Positions 1 to 8,690 of a stretch of 64,000 nucleotides of DNA are shown here, piece after piece. Below the pieces are notes generated by a model that worked only from the letters and a program-made list of their open reading frames with translations, ran no database searches and had not been told where the DNA came from. The stretch spans positions 930,001 through 994,000 of the forward strand of contig CAVRIA010000004.1 in the NCBI GenBank assembly GCA_963721115.1. Reading direction: 5' to 3'. The first letter of the stretch is position 1; the number at the start of each line of letters is the position of its first letter. Origin of the DNA: CAVRIA01 sp963721115 (GTDB lineage: Bacteria; Desulfobacterota; Binatia; HRBIN30; CADEER01). Made by a program: the position numbers and the translations under genes.

Positions 1-1234
1 GGCGGTCGATACCGGCCTGCGACCAGTCGCGCAGCGGGTGGATCACCACCAGAACGCCGAGGGAGAAGGCGAGGGTGAACCAAGGCGAGGCGGCGAGGCT
101 GAGATCGTGAAACACCCGGCTGAGGAAAACGAGGAGGGCGACGTACAGGAGCAGCACGGCGGCGCTGAGCCCGACGTAGGAGGAGGCGCGGCGCAGGAAG
201 AGGTCGATCTCGAACAGGTCGCGCTTGACGATCGCGTAGGCGAGGGAGGCGGGAAACAGCCAGGTGACGGCGGGCAGGACGTTGAGCGGCACGCGGGCAC
301 CGGCGAGCATGCCGGCGAGATAGAGCGCCGCTGGAAAGGCGAAGGCGACGGTGACGCCGAGGAAGACGATGCCGATCTTCTCGCGCGCGATCGGGTCGGT
401 GGCGGCGCGGTACTGCTTGCAGAGGAGCGCGACCGAGGCAACCACGGCCGCGGCCCCCCACAGCATCCCGGCCTCGTACGAGGCGATCCAGGCCGCCGGC
501 CAATGGTCGTAGAGGCCAACGTCGAGCGTGGCGAGGAGAGCGCTGATGCCGATCAGGAAGGCGACGAAGCGACGGTCGCGCGCCAGGCCGTGCTGGTCGG
601 GAAAGCAGGCGCTGAGGTAGAGGAGGGTCGCCGGGGCGCCGGCCTCGGCGACGGCCAGGAGATTGCGAAGCTCGAAAGAGGCGAAGTCCGCCAGGGAAAC
701 GATGAGACTCAGGCCCCAGCTCAGCGAGAAGAGAAGCATGGCCCGCGCCGCGCGCGAGCGCGGGCGCACAAAGACGACGAAGAAGCCGAGGGCCAGGAAG
801 GCGAGGCCGTTGAAGAGGTAGTTGGCGAACAGCCCGAGGTAGTCGGCCACCCTGAAACGCATGACCGCGATGTGCAGGGTCGTCGCCCGCGCGCCCTGTG
901 AGAACGTGTACTCGAGCATCCGTCCCTCTCCGGCGGCCGCGGCGGCGGCGAGGACCGCGCTGACCGAATCGACCGGCCGGCCGTCGACCGCGCGCAGCTG
1001 CGACCAGAAGGGAATGCCCGCTCGCGGCCCCGTCCACGAGGGCTGCGCGATCGGGGCGACGACGAGGTTGCGGCCGAGGAGGAAGCCATTGAACGGCTTG
1101 CCGATCCAGTCCAGGCTTGCCGCGACGCAGAGGGCCGACACCGCGCAAACGGCGGCGAGCAGGAGCGCGAGGCCGATTCGGTAGCGGCTATCCGGAGAGT
1201 ATGAACGCAGCGACGAGATCCTTGTCCGAAGCAC
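1..1234 (-). CDS. Membrane sensor, PDZ-like plus 7TM module (N-terminal part, runs off left edge)
   Basis: The frame is open from a GTG at 1234 to the window edge (about 411 residues) and has no stop inside the window. The start is supported by GGGGGAG six bases upstream. One hydrophobic helix (about residues 21-43) is followed by a short PDZ-like domain (FWSQLRAVDGRPVDS). A series of about seven hydrophobic helices then ends in KRDLFEIDLFLRRASYV and VIHPLRDWSQAGIDR. This order is typical of 7TM sensory modules that precede GAF and histidine-kinase domains, so a sensor kinase cut off by the edge is likely but the kinase part is not visible. The gene is divergent from lnt and the two 5' ends overlap by 34 bp. 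Confidence 0.6.
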   Translation of the reverse strand, partial: MLRTRISSLRSYSPDSRYRIGLALLLAAVCAVSALCVAASLDWIGKPFNGFLLGRNLVVAPIAQPSWTGPRAGIPFWSQLRAVDGRPVDSVSAVLAAAAAAGEGRMLEYTFSQGARATTLHIAVMRFRVADYLGLFANYLFNGLAFLALGFFVVFVRPRSRAARAMLLFSLSWGLSLIVSLADFASFELRNLLAVAEAGAPATLLYLSACFPDQHGLARDRRFVAFLIGISALLATLDVGLYDHWPAAWIASYEAGMLWGAAAVVASVALLCKQYRAATDPIAREKIGIVFLGVTVAFAFPAALYLAGMLAGARVPLNVLPAVTWLFPASLAYAIVKRDLFEIDLFLRRASSYVGLSAAVLLLYVALLVFLSRVFHDLSLAASPWFTLAFSLGVLVVIHPLRDWSQAGIDR

Positions 1235-2754
1235 GCGAAGCTCCCCCGGGCGTCGGTCAGGCAAGAATCAGACCAGCCGATTGGCTGCTGTCGTCCGCCT
1301 CGGGCGTCCTGCTGGTGGCGGCGCAGCCTCCCTGGTCCCTTCAGGCTCTGGGATGGATTGCCCTGGTGCCATTGCTGCTTGCGCTCGATCGAAAACGGTC
1401 GGGGCGGCGCATTCTTCTCGGCCTGCTGTGCGGCACGATCTGGTCTTGGGGGCTGGTCGGCCGTTGGCTGTGGCCCGCGGCGCGTGCTGCTCTGCCGGTG
1501 AATGGCTGGGCGACGCTGGCGATCACCGGTGCAGGGGTGGAAGTCTTCGGCGGCCTCTACGTGGCCTTCTTCTGCTGGTTGGTCGGGCCGCTGCGCCGGC
1601 GTTTCACGCTGCGCGCGCCGTTCTTCGTCGCGGCGCTGTGGGTCGCGCTGGAGCTGCTGCGCGCGCACGCGTTCGGCGGCGCGCCCTGGGGACTGCTCGG
1701 GCATTCGCAGTGGGCGGAGACGCGCCTCATCCAGATCGCCGACGCGAGCGGGGTATACGGGGTGTCCTTCCTACTGGTGACGGCGAACACCTCCCTCGCC
1801 GGTCTGTTGCGGGCGCTGTTCGAGCGCCGCCGGCGGTCGCGCGCCATCGCAGGGCTGGCGGGCTCGGCCGTGCTGGTCGCCGTCGCGCTGGGATACGGCA
1901 CGTGGCGTCTGGGAGGTGCCTCGGCGAGCGGAACGTTCCCGGTGCAGGTCGTGTACAGCGCCTGGGACGGGGACGGCACACCGGCAGCCCGGAGCCTGCT
2001 GCAGCGTCTGATCGATCTGACCGACGGGGTTCCGCCCGGCGCCTCGCTAGTGGTGTGGCCGGAGAACTCGCTGCGCTCCTACATCGTGCGCCAGCCCGAC
2101 GCGGCGTCGAAGATCGCGGCGATGACCGAGGAGCGGGACCAGTACCTGCTGGCCGGCGGACCGCGCTACAAACGCACCGTGGCGGGCAATCTCTACTACA
2201 ACACCGCCTATCTCTTCCGGCCGAGCGGCCAGATCGCGCATGTCCACGACAAGCACCTCCTGGTGCCGCTGGCGGAGTCCCACTTCGGATTCTTCCCCAG
2301 CGTGAAGCGGACGTTCCGCGCCGGGCGGGGCTGGAAGCCGTGGACGGTCGGCGCCGCGAATGTGGGCACGCTGATCTGCTTCGAAGCCATCTTCTCCGGG
2401 CCCGCGCGCGCCTTGGTGCGCGCCGGGGCCAACGTTCTGGTCAACATCAGCAACGACCACCTGGTCGGCGTCGGTGCGTCGCAGCAGGCCGCGATGGCGG
2501 TTTTCCGGGCGGTGGAGAACCGCGTCTCGCTGCTGCGCGTATCCAACTTCGGCTCCAGCCTGCTGGTCGACCCGCTCGGCCGCGTCGAGGCGCGGCGCAG
2601 CGGCGCCGGCACGGCGGTCTGGGACGTGCCGCTCGGCCTGGCGGGAACCCTGTATACCCGGTGGGGAGACGTCTTCGCGCTGGCGTGCGCCGCCTTCGCC
2701 TGGCTCGGGCTGGCCGTGGCGGTGTGGTCGCCGCGAACGAACGTTCGCACCTGA
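1201..2754 (+). CDS. lnt: Apolipoprotein N-acyltransferase
   Basis: Inner-membrane enzyme that moves an acyl chain from phospholipid to the N-terminal Cys of apolipoproteins, the last step of lipoprotein maturation. The product is 517 aa, close to the 512 aa of the E. coli enzyme. About six N-terminal membrane helices are followed by a nitrilase-like domain (about 230-490) and a last membrane helix. The Glu-Lys-Cys triad is visible: E288 in VVWPENS, K351 in DKHLLVPLAE and C393 in LICFEAIF. ATG 1201 has GGAGAG just upstream; an earlier in-frame start at 1117 would run deeper into the divergent gene. Many lipobox-bearing proteins in this window are its likely substrates. Confidence 0.95.
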   Translation: MNAATRSLSEAREAPPGVGQARIRPADWLLSSASGVLLVAAQPPWSLQALGWIALVPLLLALDRKRSGRRILLGLLCGTIWSWGLVGRWLWPAARAALPVNGWATLAITGAGVEVFGGLYVAFFCWLVGPLRRRFTLRAPFFVAALWVALELLRAHAFGGAPWGLLGHSQWAETRLIQIADASGVYGVSFLLVTANTSLAGLLRALFERRRRSRAIAGLAGSAVLVAVALGYGTWRLGGASASGTFPVQVVYSAWDGDGTPAARSLLQRLIDLTDGVPPGASLVVWPENSLRSYIVRQPDAASKIAAMTEERDQYLLAGGPRYKRTVAGNLYYNTAYLFRPSGQIAHVHDKHLLVPLAESHFGFFPSVKRTFRAGRGWKPWTVGAANVGTLICFEAIFSGPARALVRAGANVLVNISNDHLVGVGASQQAAMAVFRAVENRVSLLRVSNFGSSLLVDPLGRVEARRSGAGTAVWDVPLGLAGTLYTRWGDVFALACAAFAWLGLAVAVWSPRTNVRT

Positions 2755-2833
2755 GGCGAAGTCGCGTTCGCACTGCGGTCCAATTGCGCGCGCCCGCCAC
2801 AATTGCGCGCCGGCGAGCATCTCCTCGAGAGAG

Positions 2834-4147
2834 GTGAATGCGTCTCCTTCCAATGCTGAAGATCCGGGGCTTGCGCGCGGCGCGAAATCGCGCCCGGCGC
2901 GCTCGCTGCTCCTTCTCGCGGTGGCGCTGCTCGGTGTGCCGGGCTCGGCCTGCGGGTGGTGCATCGGGGCGCCGGAGATCGACGGGCAGCCGGTCGTCGA
3001 GCCGGTTCTCGATCCCGACGGAGACGGCCTGAACAACTTGCAGGAGGCCCTGTTCGGCACCGATCCAAACCTGGCGGATACGGACGGCGACGGCGTGCTC
3101 GACCGCGACGAGACGACCGCCGGCGTGCGCCACATCGACGAGCCGTCGCTGTTCTCCGTCGAGCGCTTCGCCGATCCGCGCCGGCCCGAGCGCAGCGAGA
3201 TCACCGTCCTCGAAGGGACGAACCTGTTCGGTGCCGGCCCCCGCCTCCGCGGTCCGCGCCGCGGCTTTGCCTGGGTCGGCGTCGAGGAGACCGGGCAACG
3301 GGAGGCGGTGGTGGCGCGCCGCCCGGGCAACGACCAGAATCGGGTTCGCCTGCGGCTATCGCCGATGCGCGCGGCGCGCCTGCTCGGCGACCTGCCGAGC
3401 CACATCTACGTCGATCCCGGCGGCCGGCGGACGACCAACTCGCTGGAGGTGATGCCGATGGAAGTGAGATGCGCCGTGCCGCTTCTGATGGGCGCCGGAA
3501 TCATCCGCCTCTCGACCGAGATCGACGGAGCGGTCTTCCATCTGGAGTACGTCGGTATCGGCGGCTGCGGCTTGATCCGCTCGACGCCGGACCGGCAGGT
3601 GGAGGCGACGGTCGTCCTCACCAGCCACGCGCTGCCGGTGAACGGCGAGTACCGGATCCCGCTGCGCGGGCCGCCACAGGGCGCCGCCTTGCTCGGCTCG
3701 CGCCTGCTGACGCCGGTGCGCCCGCGCATCAGCGCCGACGCGCTGAACCCTCTGCCGCCGTCGACCGACGAGATCGCGGTCGGCGACCGTCTGGCGGTCG
3801 TGCGCGACGCCTCCGATCCGACTCCGGCGGAGACGGTGGAGGTGGGCGGGCTGATCGCGGACCTGACCATACCGGAGTCGAACCTGGCGGCGGATCACGA
3901 CGGGGACGGACTGAGCAGCCGGCGCGAGCTGCTGATCGGAACCGATCCCCTCGTCTTCGACACCGACCGCGACGGCCTCTCGGACGGGCTCGAGGTGCAG
4001 CTCGGGCTGAACCCGAACGATCCCGACAGCGACGACGACGGCGTGAGCGACCGTCTCTCCGTGATGAACGTTCCCGCCATGCCGCTGGCACCGCTCGAGA
4101 AGCTGCTCCTGCTGCTCGCCTCGGGCCCAAACCTTCTCGTGCCGTGA
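2834..4147 (+). CDS. Secreted protein with thrombospondin type-3-like calcium repeats
   Basis: A protein of about 437 aa with a hydrophobic signal-like stretch near residues 25-42 (SLLLLAVALLGVPGSAC), which may be a lipoprotein signal although the lipobox is imperfect. Acidic calcium loops flank the body: DPDGDGLNNLQEALFGTDP and DTDGDGVLDRDE near the N-terminus, DHDGDGLSSRREL, DTDRDGLSDGLEV and DSDDDGVSDR near the C-terminus. This spacing matches TSP type-3 repeats. The central 250 residues are unrecognised. GTG 2834 is the first usable start after lnt, but its AGAGAGG lies almost against it, so the start is uncertain. Function unknown. Confidence 0.6.
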   Translation: MNASPSNAEDPGLARGAKSRPARSLLLLAVALLGVPGSACGWCIGAPEIDGQPVVEPVLDPDGDGLNNLQEALFGTDPNLADTDGDGVLDRDETTAGVRHIDEPSLFSVERFADPRRPERSEITVLEGTNLFGAGPRLRGPRRGFAWVGVEETGQREAVVARRPGNDQNRVRLRLSPMRAARLLGDLPSHIYVDPGGRRTTNSLEVMPMEVRCAVPLLMGAGIIRLSTEIDGAVFHLEYVGIGGCGLIRSTPDRQVEATVVLTSHALPVNGEYRIPLRGPPQGAALLGSRLLTPVRPRISADALNPLPPSTDEIAVGDRLAVVRDASDPTPAETVEVGGLIADLTIPESNLAADHDGDGLSSRRELLIGTDPLVFDTDRDGLSDGLEVQLGLNPNDPDSDDDGVSDRLSVMNVPAMPLAPLEKLLLLLASGPNLLVP

Positions 4148-4281
4148 ACGCCCGGCCGGCCGAGCGTGGGCAAAGGCGAGGGTTCAGGCGGAGGCTGAGG
4201 GTCGATCCGAGAGATCGGGTGCAGCGGGCACCACCCTTTGCCCAAGCCTGAGCCTGAGCCTCGGCCTCAGCCTGTTCCGAC
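4148..4281. repeat. Interspersed repeat C, copy 1, between convergent genes
   Basis: Gap between two convergent genes. It ends in a low-complexity segment at 4242-4280 made of CCTGAGCCTGAGCCTC and a nearby CCTCAGCCTG. The reverse complement recurs at 52253-52290 with one mismatch over 38 bases. Upstream, GGCGGAGGCTGAGG (about 4178-4191) can pair with the repeat to form a long hairpin, so it could end transcription from either side. No T-tract is present. Confidence 0.6.
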
Positions 4282-7200
4282 TCACCAGGTGTCGATGCAG
4301 GGGCGCTTCTTGCGTGTGCGCTGCGCGGGCAGGGGTGAGGAGCGCAGCGCGCTGGCCACCCAAGGGCGCGAGTCCGCCGGGTCGATGACGTCGTCGATCT
4401 CGAAGTGGCTGGCGGTGTTGAGCGCGCCACCGCGCTCGTAGGCGCGCGCCACCATATGATCGAAGAGCTTTACGCGCTCGGCCGGGTCCTCGACGGCGGC
4501 GAGCTCCTTGCGAAAGCCGAGCTTCACCGCGCCTTCCAAGCCCATGCCGCCGAACTCGCCGGTGGGCCAGGAGACGGTAAACAGCGGCGCCTTGTGGCTG
4601 CCGCCGCCCATCGCCTGGGCGCCGAGGCCGTAGGACTTGCGCAGCACGATGGTGAAGAACGGCACGGCGAGATTCGAACCGACGACGAACATGCGGCAGC
4701 AGTGGCGCACCAGCGCCGTCCTCTCCGCGTCGGGGCCGACCATGATGCCCGGCGTGTCGCAGAGAAAGAGGACCGGAACGTCGAAGGCGTCGCACAGCTG
4801 CATGAAACGGGCGGCCTTGTCCGCTCCGGGGCTGTCGATGGCGCCGGAGAGGTGCGCGGGGTTGTTGGCGACGATTCCTACCGGACGGCCTTCGATGCGG
4901 GCGAGGCAGGTCACCATGCCGACGCCGAAGTGCGGACGCAGCTCGAGCAGCGAGCCGCTGTCGGCCAGGGTCTCGATCACCGCGCGCACGTCGTAGACGC
5001 GCAGGCGGTTCTCCGGCACCAGGCCGCGCAGGATTCGCTGGTCGGCGCACTCCCAGGTGTCGATGCTCCCCTGGAAGTAGGAGAGGTACCGCTTCGCGGT
5101 GCGAACGGCCTCGGCCTCGTCGGCGACCGCGATGTCGACGACGCCGTTGGGGACCTGATCGCGCATCGGGCCGATCTCCTCCGGCCGGAAGACGCCGAGC
5201 CCGCCGCCTTCGATCATCGCCGGGCCGCCCATGCCGATGTTCGAGTTGGCCGTCGCGATCACCACGTCGCAGCAGCCGAGCAGCGCGGCGTTGCCGGCGA
5301 AGCAGCGTCCCGAGTTGATGCCGACCAGCGGGACCAGGCCGCTCAGGCGGGCGAAAAGATGGAAGGCCATGCAGTCGAGGCCGGCGACGCCGGGGGCGTC
5401 GGTGTCCCCGGGGCGCCCGCCGCCGCCCTCGGTGAAGAGGACCAGCGGCAGGTGCAGGCGCTCGGCGAGCTCGAACAGGCGATCCTTCTTGCGGTGGTTC
5501 TGGAAGCCCTGCGTGCCGGCGAGAACCGTGTAGTCGTAGGACAGCACGGCACACTGCGCCGCGGCGCCGTCGAACAGCTCTCCGTTGACGCGCCCGATGC
5601 CGGCGATCAGCCCGTCCGCCGGCGTGCGCTCGATCAGGTCCTCGACGGAGCGCCGTTGCCGCTGCGCCGCAATGGCGAGCGCCCCGTACTCGACGAACGT
5701 GCCGGCGTCGCACAGGTCGTCGATGTTCTCCCGGGCCGTGCGCTGGCCCGTCTTGCGGCGCCGCTGCACGGCATCCGGCCGCGCCGCGTCGAGCGTGAGG
5801 GCGTGGCGCCGGTGCACCTCGGCGAGATCGGCGCGCACGTGATCCGGGTCGGCGCGCGGCGCCGCTTCGCCCGGCGAGGACGCGGCCTCCTCGCTCTCCT
5901 CGATGAAGGCGAGCGGATGGCCCGTCGCTACCGTGTCGCCCGCCGCGACGGCGAAGCGCAGGAGGATGCCGCCGACCGGGGACTCGACCACGTGCTCCAT
6001 CTTCATGGCGGACAGAACCAGGATCACCTGCCCGCGCCGCACGACGTCCCCTTGGCGTGCTTCCAGACTGACGACCGTGCCCTGCAGCGACGCGGTCACC
6101 GCGAAGGCGCCGGCCGGAGCGGCCACCGGCGGCGCAGCGGGAACGCCGGCCGGGCGCGGCGTCTCGCGGGCGGCCGCGGCCGACTTGCCGTAGGCGAGGA
6201 CGGCGAGCGGGTCGCTCGGGTCGATCTTCGGTGTCGGGGCTGCCTCCTCGATCGCCTCGGAGCGCGCGAGGTCGGCGGCGTGCTCCTCGACGAAGCGCGT
6301 GTGGATGCGGTTGGCGGCGAAGTCGGGCTGCCGCAGGAGCCTCTGGAGAAACGGAAGGTTCGTGTGCACGCCCTCGATGTGCAGCTCGCCGAGAGCGCGC
6401 AGGGTGCGGGCGACCGCATCGGCGAAGCGCGCCGAGGACGAGTACCCGATGAGCTTGACGAGAAGCGAGTCGAAGTTGGGGTTGGTCTGATAGCCGACGT
6501 AGCCGCAGGTGTCGGCGCGGACGCCGTGGCCGGAGGGAATCTCGAACGCCACCAGCGTGCCGCCCGACGGTCGGGGTGTGCCGTCCGGCTGCATGGTCTC
6601 GGCGTTGACGCGCACCTGGATGGCGAAGCCGCGCGGCGCCGGCACGTCGGCCTGTTCCAGGCCCAGCTCCGGCAGCGTGCGGCCGGCCGCGATCTGCAGC
6701 TGGATGCGGACCAGGTCGAGCCCGAGAACCTCCTCGGTCACCGTGTGCTCGACCTGCAGGCGCGGGTTGGCCTCGATGAAGGCGTAGGAGGGCGCACGAG
6801 GCGGCGACGAGGCGGCATCGCCGGCGCCGGCCGCTTCGACATCGACGAGAAACTCGAAGGTGCCGGCGTTGCGGTAGGCGACGGACTCCGCCATGCGCAC
6901 GGCGTCCGCCGCGATCCGCCCGCGCAGCGCTGCGGGCAGGCTGGGGCAGGGGGCGATCTCGATCAGTTTCTGGTGACGTCGCTGAACGCTGCAGTCCCGT
7001 TCGCCGAGATGGCTGACCCGGCCCGAGCCGTCGCCGACGATCTGCACCTCGACGTGGCGGGCGCGCCGCATGAGCTGCTCGGCGTAGAGATCTCCGTTGC
7101 CGAACGCCTGCAGCGCCTCCGAGCGGCATCGCCTGTAGGCCTCGTCGAGCTCCGCGGCGGCGCGCACCACCCGCATGCCGCGGCCGCCGCCGCCGGCGAC

Positions 7201-7674
7201 GGCCTTGATCACGATGGCGCCGCCGTCTCCCAGGGAGGCGAGGAACGCGCCGGCCTCCTCGACGCCGACCGGGCCGGGGGTCGCCTTCAGCACGGGCACG
7301 CCGCAGCGCTCCGCCAGGGCGCGGGCCCGCGTCTTGTCGCCGAAGACCTCGAGCGTCTCCGGGCGCGGCCCGACGAAAACCAGCCCGGCGTCGGCGGCGC
7401 GGCGCGCCAGATCGGGGTTCTCGCTGCAGAAGCCGTAGCCGGGATGAACGGCGTCGCACCCGCAGTCGCGGGCGGCGGCGAGGAGTCCCTCGATGTCGAG
7501 GTAGGCGGCGGGGCCGACACCGCGCAGGGGGCGGGCGTCGTCGGCGCGGCGCACGTGCAGGGAGCTCGTGTCGTCCTCGGAGAACACGGCCACGCTGTGG
7601 ATACCCAGCTCGGCGGCCGCGTGCAGGATGCGCACCGCGATCTCGCCCCGGTTCGCTACGAGAAGAGATTTCAT
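4282..7674 (-). CDS. Single-chain acyl-CoA carboxylase (BC-BCCP-CT fusion)
   Basis: A 1130-aa biotin enzyme that carboxylates an acyl-CoA. Residues about 1-450 are biotin carboxylase (start MKSLLVANRGEIAVRI, ATP loop GGGGRGM, EANPRLQVEHTVTE). About 520-595 are the biotinyl domain, with biotinylated K558 in LSAMKMEHV. About 620-1130 are both carboxyltransferase halves (GGGGRPGDTD and CDTPGIMVGPDAE). The substrate cannot be read from sequence; the layout matches the one-polypeptide carboxylases annotated as acetyl/propionyl-CoA or long-chain acyl-CoA carboxylases. The start at 7674 is chosen because homology begins exactly there; upstream in-frame sequence to 7773 has no similarity and overlaps the divergent gene. 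Divergent from the methyltransferase at 7764. Confidence 0.93.
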   Translation of the reverse strand: MKSLLVANRGEIAVRILHAAAELGIHSVAVFSEDDTSSLHVRRADDARPLRGVGPAAYLDIEGLLAAARDCGCDAVHPGYGFCSENPDLARRAADAGLVFVGPRPETLEVFGDKTRARALAERCGVPVLKATPGPVGVEEAGAFLASLGDGGAIVIKAVAGGGGRGMRVVRAAAELDEAYRRCRSEALQAFGNGDLYAEQLMRRARHVEVQIVGDGSGRVSHLGERDCSVQRRHQKLIEIAPCPSLPAALRGRIAADAVRMAESVAYRNAGTFEFLVDVEAAGAGDAASSPPRAPSYAFIEANPRLQVEHTVTEEVLGLDLVRIQLQIAAGRTLPELGLEQADVPAPRGFAIQVRVNAETMQPDGTPRPSGGTLVAFEIPSGHGVRADTCGYVGYQTNPNFDSLLVKLIGYSSSARFADAVARTLRALGELHIEGVHTNLPFLQRLLRQPDFAANRIHTRFVEEHAADLARSEAIEEAAPTPKIDPSDPLAVLAYGKSAAAARETPRPAGVPAAPPVAAPAGAFAVTASLQGTVVSLEARQGDVVRRGQVILVLSAMKMEHVVESPVGGILLRFAVAAGDTVATGHPLAFIEESEEAASSPGEAAPRADPDHVRADLAEVHRRHALTLDAARPDAVQRRRKTGQRTARENIDDLCDAGTFVEYGALAIAAQRQRRSVEDLIERTPADGLIAGIGRVNGELFDGAAAQCAVLSYDYTVLAGTQGFQNHRKKDRLFELAERLHLPLVLFTEGGGGRPGDTDAPGVAGLDCMAFHLFARLSGLVPLVGINSGRCFAGNAALLGCCDVVIATANSNIGMGGPAMIEGGGLGVFRPEEIGPMRDQVPNGVVDIAVADEAEAVRTAKRYLSYFQGSIDTWECADQRILRGLVPENRLRVYDVRAVIETLADSGSLLELRPHFGVGMVTCLARIEGRPVGIVANNPAHLSGAIDSPGADKAARFMQLCDAFDVPVLFLCDTPGIMVGPDAERTALVRHCCRMFVVGSNLAVPFFTIVLRKSYGLGAQAMGGGSHKAPLFTVSWPTGEFGGMGLEGAVKLGFRKELAAVEDPAERVKLFDHMVARAYERGGALNTASHFEIDDVIDPADSRPWVASALRSSPLPAQRTRKKRPCIDTW

Positions 7675-7763
7675 GGGAAGTCTGCTTCCACAAAGTCGGC
7701 GATCTTGAAAGTGCCGTGAAGCCCCGTCTTCCCCGGCGCCCGGCGGTCGAGTAGGGAAAGGCG

Positions 7764-8528
7764 ATGGCGGCACAGAGCTGGGATCCCGAACGCTATGCGC
7801 GCAACGCGCGTTTCGTCGCCGACCTCGGCGCGCCGGTGGTGGAGCTGCTGGCGCCGAGCCCGGGCGAGCGCGTGCTCGATCTGGGCTGCGGCGACGGGGC
7901 GCTCACCGAGAAGCTGGTCGCCGCCGGCTGCCGGGTGGTCGGTGTGGACGGCAGCGCCGAGCAGGTCGCCGCGGCGCGGGCGCGGTCCATCGACGCGCGC
8001 GTCATGGACGGCGAGCGCCTGAGCTTCGCCGCCGAGTTCGATGCCGTGTTCAGCAACGCGGCGCTGCACTGGATGAAGCGGCCCGAGCGAGTGATCGACG
8101 GCGTGCGGCGGGCGCTCGTCCCCGGCGGGCGCTTCGTGGGGGAGTTCGGCGGGCACGGCTGCGTAGCGACCATCCGAGCCGCCCTGCACGGCGCCCTGGC
8201 GCGCCGCGGCATCGACGGCGAGCGTTTCGACCCGTGGTACTTCCCCACCGCCGAGGAGTACGGGGAGCGCTTGCGCAGCGGCGGATTCGAAGTCTTGTCG
8301 GCGGCGCTGATTCCGCGCCCCACGCCTTTGCCGGGAGACATCACCGGCTGGCTCGAAACCTTCTGCGAGAGCTTCAGCGCGGCGCTGGCGCCGGCGGCGC
8401 GAGTGGACTTCCTCGCCGAGGTTCGGGAGGCGGTGCGCCCGCGCCTGCAGGGCGTAGGCGGGAGCTGGACGGCCGACTACGTGCGCCTGCGCTTCGCGGC
8501 GCGAACGGGGGGCGGGGCGGGGCGATGA
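7764..8528 (+). CDS. Class I SAM-dependent methyltransferase
   Basis: A 254-aa cytosolic methyltransferase resembling the trans-aconitate 2-methyltransferase / malonyl-ACP methyltransferase-like group. The Rossmann motif I is RVLDLGCGDGALTEKL (about residues 36-51), followed by acidic motif II (VVGVDGS) and FSNAALHWM, a signature of this group. The substrate is not deducible. About 90 bp separate it from the divergent carboxylase, a likely two-way promoter region. It ends shortly before an interspersed repeat. Confidence 0.88.
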   Translation: MAAQSWDPERYARNARFVADLGAPVVELLAPSPGERVLDLGCGDGALTEKLVAAGCRVVGVDGSAEQVAAARARSIDARVMDGERLSFAAEFDAVFSNAALHWMKRPERVIDGVRRALVPGGRFVGEFGGHGCVATIRAALHGALARRGIDGERFDPWYFPTAEEYGERLRSGGFEVLSAALIPRPTPLPGDITGWLETFCESFSAALAPAARVDFLAEVREAVRPRLQGVGGSWTADYVRLRFAARTGGGAGR

Positions 8529-8540
8529 GTTGCTGGTGTC

Positions 8541-8597
8541 GGGAGGGCGAGCTGTTCGGCGCGCACAATGCAGCTCGGCAGAAGCCTCGCCCTCCCG
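8541..8597. repeat. Interspersed repeat A, copy 1 (57 bp, terminal inverted repeats)
   Basis: Begins GGGAGGGCGAG and ends CTCGCCCTCCC, a perfect 11-bp terminal inverted repeat. The interior is an imperfect palindrome. The reverse complement of the whole element matches 48433-48488 with a few substitutions. Intergenic, REP-like; when translated it gives a spurious peptide of the EGEAPAEP kind, so no gene is called here. Confidence 0.75.
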
Positions 8598-8690
8598 TTT
8601 GCATCGACAATGGTCACGCCCCTCTGCGAGCGGCCCAGCACGCCAACACCCCGGTAGCATAGGGCCCCGTTTGGAGTATTGTTCGGGGGA

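Noticed and set aside
4405..7719. Long plus-strand frame opposite the carboxylase
   Set aside because: Rich in Gly/Arg/Ala/Asp without domains; it is the antisense shadow of the biotin enzyme, whose domains are complete on the minus strand.
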